Shown piece by piece: positions 59,812 to 64,000 of a stretch of 64,000 nt of DNA. How positions within the stretch are numbered: position 1 is the stretch's first letter; the number at the start of each line of letters is the position of its first letter. The stretch lies in contig NZ_FNSN01000002.1 of the NCBI RefSeq assembly GCF_900105345.1, forward strand, positions 18,745-82,744. The letters run 5' to 3'. A program made the translations under genes and the position numbers. Below the pieces are notes generated by a model, which was not told the DNA's origin, made no database searches, and saw only the letters and a program-made list of their open reading frames with translations. The stretch is from Arthrobacter woluwensis. Its GTDB lineage: Bacteria > Actinomycetota > Actinomycetes > Actinomycetales > Micrococcaceae.

Positions 59812-60870
59812 TCAGGCATCTGGTCGCAGGTGAGCCATGATGAATTGCTCTCCTGGGCCAACGTTCGTCAGACGGATCCAGCGGAACCGGAATGGTTTCC
59901 AGTCTCCGTTGTCCCCCAACATGAATGCTGGGTCGAGGACGCCTTCCGCGCCGACCTTAGATCCCGCCTGGAGCTCCTGGAAAGACTCAGGTGCCATAAC
60001 GTCCGCCAGAGACGGCGTCGTTGGACGTTTTAACCCGAAAGTGGCCCAGTTGTCGATAGGGAAGTACAGGTCCCACGTCTTGCTGTCGATTCGGATGAAG
60101 AGGCTGTCCTCCGCGGCCAGGCTGGCCGCTCTCTGATAGAGGTCCCCTGTGAGAGTGTCGGTGACGGGCCGGATGATCGGAGTTCCCTTGCGAGCTTCCC
60201 GAGCGATCCCCCGTAGCCAGAAGAACGATGACTCATCCGGATCATCAGCTGTCCATCCGGAGAATTCCAGCTGCTTCTCCCGAGACCGGCCACCGCCTGG
60301 AAAGATGTAGTACTTGACCAGGAACCTGGTGTCTCGAATGTCCATCCCATCGCGAATCGCACCTTCAAAAACATCTCGGCCTCTCGGCGAAATACTCTGG
60401 TTCATCCACTGAGCGATGCTCCCCACCGGCTGGGCGTTCTCATACAAAGCGAACATCCCGGCATCCCACGATTGTTCAAGGAGCCGCTTGGTGTCAGTCT
60501 CGACCTTCCACTCAACAACCCCTACTTCCGGGCGGGGTGGTAGTGGCGCGGAAGGATCGGTGATGATACCCATGATCCCCACCGTCGTTCCGGAGATCGG
60601 GGCAAGGATTGGATCCACCTTGACGCGGACAGTACCTCCTTCCCATGTGGAAGTCGTATCCAACGGCTCTCGGTTCTCACGGACCTTCTTGGCGGCCTTG
60701 ATCAGGAGAGCGGCCCCCACCTTGTCCAAGCTGCTTCTGAGGGATTCGCCCCCAAAGTACTGGTCACCGATACTGAGAAGGCCCAGTGGGCTATCGGGAA
60801 CGCCGTCAGCCACTATCCACTTTCCATGCGTGGCGTGGTACTGCCGGTTGCTTCCCGATTCAGTAGCCAT
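59812..60870 (-). CDS. PAS-like sensor-type protein, about 352 aa
   Basis: The N-terminal 120 residues and the middle 150-300 region both look like PAS/GAF-type domains (GEFDVEE-free, but with RPEVGVVEWKVETDTKRLLEQ and RDTRFLVKYYIFPGGGRSREKQLEFSGW). Related mycobacterial Rv3651-like proteins have PAS folds of unknown ligand. I see no output domain (kinase, cyclase or DNA-binding). ATG 60870 is chosen because AGGAGG stands eight bases before it; it overlaps the SDR gene by 11 bases, so both products are made together. Confidence 0.6.
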   Translation of the reverse strand: MATESGSNRQYHATHGKWIVADGVPDSPLGLLSIGDQYFGGESLRSSLDKVGAALLIKAAKKVRENREPLDTTSTWEGGTVRVKVDPILAPISGTTVGIMGIITDPSAPLPPRPEVGVVEWKVETDTKRLLEQSWDAGMFALYENAQPVGSIAQWMNQSISPRGRDVFEGAIRDGMDIRDTRFLVKYYIFPGGGRSREKQLEFSGWTADDPDESSFFWLRGIAREARKGTPIIRPVTDTLTGDLYQRAASLAAEDSLFIRIDSKTWDLYFPIDNWATFGLKRPTTPSLADVMAPESFQELQAGSKVGAEGVLDPAFMLGDNGDWKPFRFRWIRLTNVGPGEQFIMAHLRPDA

Positions 60871-61591
60871 AACCACCGCCTCCTGAGACAGGAACGGAGG
60901 CCCCGGAGAGGTACGTAAACTGTGAGACTCCGAAAACAACGTCTGCGATCTCCGCTGGAGTCGCTGGGCGCCCGATAGGGGTGTCTTTGAGCAGAGCTGC
61001 TTTCTGTTCATCGTTCAAGGCGTCGTACATCGCCGTATCCGTCGGACCCGGGGCGACGGCATTGGCCCTGATCTTGCGCCCGATCCACTCCTTCGAGAAG
61101 GAGCGGACGAAGCCCTCAAGCCCAGCCTTCGCGGCCGTGTAGTTCGTCTGACCAGGCACACCGAAGCGTGCGCTCATGCTCGTCACGAACGTCAGCGAAC
61201 CGCCCTTCTGCTTCAACATGGGCCTGAGCATCGCCTGCGCAAAGAGCATAGGCGCCACCAGATTTGTCTCAAGTACTGCCCGAATGTCCTCCTCTCTCAT
61301 TCGGAGCAGGAGGTTATCGCGGGTGATACCCGCGTTGAAGACTGCATGGGAGATTGCGCCTCCCAACAGTTCGGTTGCAGTTTCTACAACCTTTTTGATT
61401 GATTCACCATCCGCAGTTCCCTCCGGACTCAGGAGATCTGTCGTGATGGCCAGGGCTCCGTCGGGCACCTCTCCCGACCTCGTCGTCGCTGCGACGGTGA
61501 ACCCTTCTGACAGGAACTTCTCAGTAATCGCCGCGCCGATTCCTCTGCTGGCCCCCACAACCAGAACCGTTCGGCCGACTTGACTACTCAC
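60860..61591 (-). CDS. SDR-family oxidoreductase (FabG-like 3-oxoacyl reductase)
   Basis: A 243-aa short-chain dehydrogenase: cofactor loop GASRGIG at 13-19, NAGIT, catalytic Ser in FVTSMSA, and YTAAKAG with the Tyr and Lys. NADP(H) dependence is likely from the Arg after GAS. In FabG-type enzymes the product is a 3-hydroxyacyl thioester; the substrate here is not known. Coupling with the PAS-like gene hints at a regulatory or signalling lipid role, which is inference. Confidence 0.9.
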   Translation of the reverse strand: MSSQVGRTVLVVGASRGIGAAITEKFLSEGFTVAATTRSGEVPDGALAITTDLLSPEGTADGESIKKVVETATELLGGAISHAVFNAGITRDNLLLRMREEDIRAVLETNLVAPMLFAQAMLRPMLKQKGGSLTFVTSMSARFGVPGQTNYTAAKAGLEGFVRSFSKEWIGRKIRANAVAPGPTDTAMYDALNDEQKAALLKDTPIGRPATPAEIADVVFGVSQFTYLSGASVPVSGGGGYGY

Positions 61592-61709
61592 TGTTTCCCC
61601 AATCTGTTACTCTGGCGGCGCTTGTTCTGCCGCTTGAATCCAAGCGGTGGTTCCAGTCCGACCCGCGATGGCGGTCGGGCTGTCCGCTCTTGACCCAAGA
61701 GTAAACGAC

Positions 61710-61955
61710 ATGACTGAAGTACACGGAACGACCAAGCTCTACACCAAAGACGCAGCAGGGCTCCTACGACATCTCGCCACAACCTGCCCCCACACTGAAG
61801 ACGAGCTCCGACAAGACATCGAAGCCACCGGTGAAGACGGGCTCAAAGCGGCATTCAACACCTTGCTAGCCGCGGGGATCATCGCAGTCGGCGCCGGCGG
61901 CTACCTCGTCATCAACCCGCACCCCCTGCTCAGCCTGGCCGGACTGGGAGCGTAG
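61710..61955 (+). CDS. Small winged-helix-like protein, 81 aa
   Basis: The sequence GLLRHLATTCPHTEDELRQDIEATGEDGLKAAFNTLLAAGIIAVGAGGYLV reads like a short winged helix with the order helix-helix-helix-beta hairpin. ATG 61710 starts it; a longer frame to 61647 is possible. It is divergent from the SDR gene and lies four bases before the metallo-hydrolase gene, with which it must be co-transcribed. Confidence 0.6.
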   Translation: MTEVHGTTKLYTKDAAGLLRHLATTCPHTEDELRQDIEATGEDGLKAAFNTLLAAGIIAVGAGGYLVINPHPLLSLAGLGA

Positions 61956-61959
61956 CCGG

Positions 61960-62694
61960 ATGCCCGAAAATACGAGCCCATCCGTCACCACCGTCCTCCC
62001 CGGGTTCGACGTAGTGGAGGGCACCGCGTCGAACTGGGTCATCGTGAGAAATCCCGACTCTCCGGACTGGCTACTCATCGACGGCGGATACCCAGGTGAC
62101 GCGGACACTGTAAAGAGCAGCCTGGCTCAGCTCGGCTGCGCTCCCGAGCACTGCAAGGGCATTCTGGTCACACACGGGCACGTCGACCACATCGGGGGCA
62201 TCTCCTGGCTCGCGAACGAGTTCGACGTGCCCGTGTGGTGCCACGAAGAGGAAGTATCCAACCTGCGAGGGCCAAAACGAGAGCAGGTGACCCTCGGAGA
62301 GGTACTCCTTCGAATTGCCCGCCCACGCGTGCTCAGGTGGCTCCGCAACATTGTGAAACACGGCGCTCTGGGCGACATCTCCCTCGAGCCGACAGACACC
62401 TTCGTTGACTCCGAGGTCCTGGCGCTGCCGCGATCACCGCAAGCAATCCACGTTCCCGGCCACACCTCCGGCTCAGCCGCCTACCTCTTCGTCACCGACA
62501 ACGGGAAGATCCTGGTCTCCGGAGACGCGCTCGTCACCGACCATGAGCTCCTACCCCGCACAGGGCTCGCTAGGACCCTGCCGAAGTTCTTTGCGCACAA
62601 CCATCGGCGAGCCAAAGAGAGCCTGAAACGCCTCAAAGACCTCAACGCCGACATCGTGATTCCGGGCCACGGGGGCGTGGTCTGGAACCGATGA
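61960..62694 (+). CDS. Metallo-beta-lactamase-fold hydrolase
   Basis: A 244-aa protein with the metal-binding motif THGHVDHIGG (HxHxDH), a later HVPGHTSGS with the third histidine, LVSGDAL with the bridging Asp, and PGHGG near the end. It belongs to the group with glyoxalase II-, lactonase- and lipase-like members; the substrate is not evident. Being in a small operon opposite an SDR and PAS-like protein, it could hydrolyse a lactone or thioester signal; that is speculation. Confidence 0.88.
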   Translation: MPENTSPSVTTVLPGFDVVEGTASNWVIVRNPDSPDWLLIDGGYPGDADTVKSSLAQLGCAPEHCKGILVTHGHVDHIGGISWLANEFDVPVWCHEEEVSNLRGPKREQVTLGEVLLRIARPRVLRWLRNIVKHGALGDISLEPTDTFVDSEVLALPRSPQAIHVPGHTSGSAAYLFVTDNGKILVSGDALVTDHELLPRTGLARTLPKFFAHNHRRAKESLKRLKDLNADIVIPGHGGVVWNR

Positions 62695-62758
62695 CGAACC
62701 TCTCCCCCGCGGCGTCGGAATCAGCGCCACGCCCCACTTCCCCAGAAACGGTGAACAG

Positions 62759-63349
62759 ATGAGCTGGATCAAAAACGTAACCGCCCGGATCCGCCCGGCT
62801 ACCCAAGGGTTACCCGCAGTCCCGGAACCACAGGCTTGGGCCAGCCCCGCGCAGATTCGCACGATGCGCGCGAAAGCTGCTGCCGCTGACCCTCACGAAG
62901 TAGCAGCCGATCATCCCGAGCTGTTCACAGCCTGGACAGCTGGGACCTTGCGTCCCTGGCGTTGCGCAGCGGCGCTCAATAAGGCCCGGGCGACCGGGGA
63001 ATGGGTCTCAGAAGCCTGTGGCGCACATGGCCTCGAGGCCGGCTACTGGACAGCTGGGCGCCTCTACCCCACATGGGAGAACATCGTCCGGCTGGCGGCA
63101 CTAACCGGCGTACCGCTCGCTAGTCTCATGGCGGACGACGACAGAGGCGTCAATTTCGTTGGGTGCGGTCAGGCGGCCTTCCTACGAGACATAGAAACCC
63201 GCTACCTCCCCCAACTCGTAACCGGAACTGTCGCGAATCACCCTGCGCCAATGAGCACGAGCGAGGCCGACTCGATCGTCCGAGATGCGTACCACGAGTT
63301 CATCTCACCGATTCTCCGGGCCCTTGATCGAGATGTCCCCAAGTCATGA
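62759..63349 (+). CDS. Hypothetical protein, 196 aa
   Basis: Not recognised. A helical protein in which GLEAGYWTAGRLYPTWENIVRLAALTGVPLASLM may be a helix-turn-helix of the lambda-repressor type. No membrane segment. It starts at ATG 62759, 64 bp after the metallo-hydrolase on the same strand. Confidence 0.55.
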   Translation: MSWIKNVTARIRPATQGLPAVPEPQAWASPAQIRTMRAKAAAADPHEVAADHPELFTAWTAGTLRPWRCAAALNKARATGEWVSEACGAHGLEAGYWTAGRLYPTWENIVRLAALTGVPLASLMADDDRGVNFVGCGQAAFLRDIETRYLPQLVTGTVANHPAPMSTSEADSIVRDAYHEFISPILRALDRDVPKS

Positions 63350-63445
63350 GGGATCGATAGACCAATTGAGGTCGAAGTTAGGGTAGCGGGCGACACGCCG
63401 ACGGACATGGCTGGTTTTAAACAAAACTCGGTGAAGGATGGACCT

Positions 63446-63718
63446 ATGGCTGAGTTGAAGCGCACCGGACGGCCGAGGGCCGCTGCTGGCACCCGCGTAC
63501 GCGACTTTCGCACTGTAGCTGTCCAGTTGCCCCCGGCGTACGAAGAAAAACTCGAGAAGATCGCAGAGATCACCGGCACCCGTGCTGGACGCTGGACAAC
63601 CGACCGTGTCCTGGAGCTCCTTGATCTTATCGACCTGGAAGCTTTGGCCGCAGCCAACCCTCACCAAACCGCAGCTGTGCAACACACATCGAGAGGGGCG
63701 CTGCGAGTGGCCTCGTAA
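63446..63718 (+). CDS. Hypothetical small basic protein, 90 aa
   Basis: Not recognised. The N-terminus is basic (KRTGRPRAAAGTRVRDFR) and the middle, VAVQLPPAYEEKLEKIAEITGTRAGRWTTDRVLELLDL, resembles a ribbon-helix-helix DNA-binding domain of the type common in plasmid regulators (strand, helix, helix). The frame is open to 63407; ATG 63446 is the better start. Confidence 0.55.
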   Translation: MAELKRTGRPRAAAGTRVRDFRTVAVQLPPAYEEKLEKIAEITGTRAGRWTTDRVLELLDLIDLEALAAANPHQTAAVQHTSRGALRVAS

Positions 63719-63724
63719 TGACGA

Positions 63725-63749
63725 AGGCCCCGGCACGAATGCCGGGCCT
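63725..63749 (+). terminator. Probable terminator hairpin
   Basis: AGGCCCCGGC (63725-63734) pairs with GCCGGGCCT (63741-63749) with one bulged base across a 6-base loop, just after the small basic gene. Confidence 0.55.
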
Positions 63750-63857
63750 ATCGAAGTCTCCCGTTACCGATTCAAGTTTGGCGACTAAGCGGTAACGGTA
63801 TCGAAACCCTCCTTGCGGGTGGGTCCCTTTGTAGTTCCCTCGACCAAGAAAGAAACT

Positions 63858-64000
63858 ATGTCTAGTGTACCTACCGGTACCGACAGTGCAAGCACTGATA
63901 TCGCAGTTGCGGCTACACCGTTACCAACTCCAGAGCAGCTGTGGGTTCTGGCTCCCCTGATTGCAGGTACTCCCAAGTACCGCGCCGGCTTCTGGCGGGG
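63858..64000 (+). CDS. Start of a hypothetical gene (partial at window end)
   Basis: From ATG 63858 the frame is open to the window end: 47 residues with a Ser/Thr-rich beginning, then PTPEQLWVLAPLIAGTPKYRAGFW, which reads like a folded domain. The opposite-strand frame here is low-complexity. The rest of the gene lies outside the window, so the function is not known. Confidence 0.5.
   Translation, partial: MSSVPTGTDSASTDIAVAATPLPTPEQLWVLAPLIAGTPKYRAGFWR

Noticed and set aside
1..64000. CRISPR array, tRNA or rRNA genes
   Set aside because: I saw no regularly spaced repeat-spacer pattern and no recognisable tRNA or rRNA sequence by eye; a covariance-model search would be needed to exclude small RNAs.

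Overview
The window reads as a large stretch of a mobile element, most likely a conjugative plasmid, of a high-GC Gram-positive actinobacterium. The evidence is the GC-rich codon use, GTG/TTG starts with strong Shine-Dalgarno sequences, actinobacterial conjugation families (SCO6880-type protein, DUF2637-type protein, MobF relaxase-helicase, actinobacterial-type sortase) and the absence of chromosomal housekeeping genes, rRNA or tRNA. A host in the order Micrococcales is my guess; the sequence alone does not fix the genus.

Layout. 0-3.5 kb: a TIR-like defence-type protein, a Fic toxin preceded by two VbhA-like antitoxins, and a serine resolvase. 3.9-5.3 kb: an IS3-family element sitting in the loop of a 17-bp hairpin. 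5.7-9.0 kb: a NrdH-redoxin operon, then an operon with a MinD/ParA-like ATPase. 9.0-10.0 kb: a gene-free region with GGYCAC words and an almost G-free tract, my candidate for oriT or oriV. 10.0-14.9 kb: relaxase accessory protein and MobF relaxase. 15.1-17.8 kb: an IS21-family element, followed by a gene broken by a nonsense codon. 19.5-24.2 kb (minus strand): a complete thiazole/oxazole-modified microcin (TOMM) cluster: precursor, leader-binding E1-like protein, YcaO, SagB-type dehydrogenase and a two-gene ABC exporter. 24.5-27.5 kb: a four-gene operon with a CPBP protease, possibly immunity. 27.6-59.2 kb (minus strand): the transfer region, with hypothetical genes, a giant methylase-helicase, SSB, HNH proteins, type IV coupling protein, VirB4-like and SCO6880-type ATPase components, VirB6-like membrane proteins, a lipoprotein, a transglycosylase/CHAP cell-wall hydrolase, a plasmid sigma-like factor, a sortase and a cell-surface protein. 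59.4-64 kb: a winged-helix regulator, a PAS-like protein with an SDR reductase, a metallo-beta-lactamase-fold hydrolase, and small hypothetical genes.

How it fits together. The relaxase nicks and unwinds the plasmid. The coupling protein and the VirB4/VirB6-like membrane complex move the DNA. The transglycosylase opens the wall, and the surface protein may promote cell contact. SSB, the methylase-helicase and HNH proteins probably process or protect the incoming strand. Three transcription units in the transfer region begin with the same bipartite element (TGTCA, 21 bp, GGGAAC), often just after a strong terminator, which suggests one regulon. The Fic/VbhA pair, resolvase and MinD-like ATPase fit stable maintenance. 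The TOMM cluster, with its possible immunity operon, is the strongest candidate for an undescribed system.
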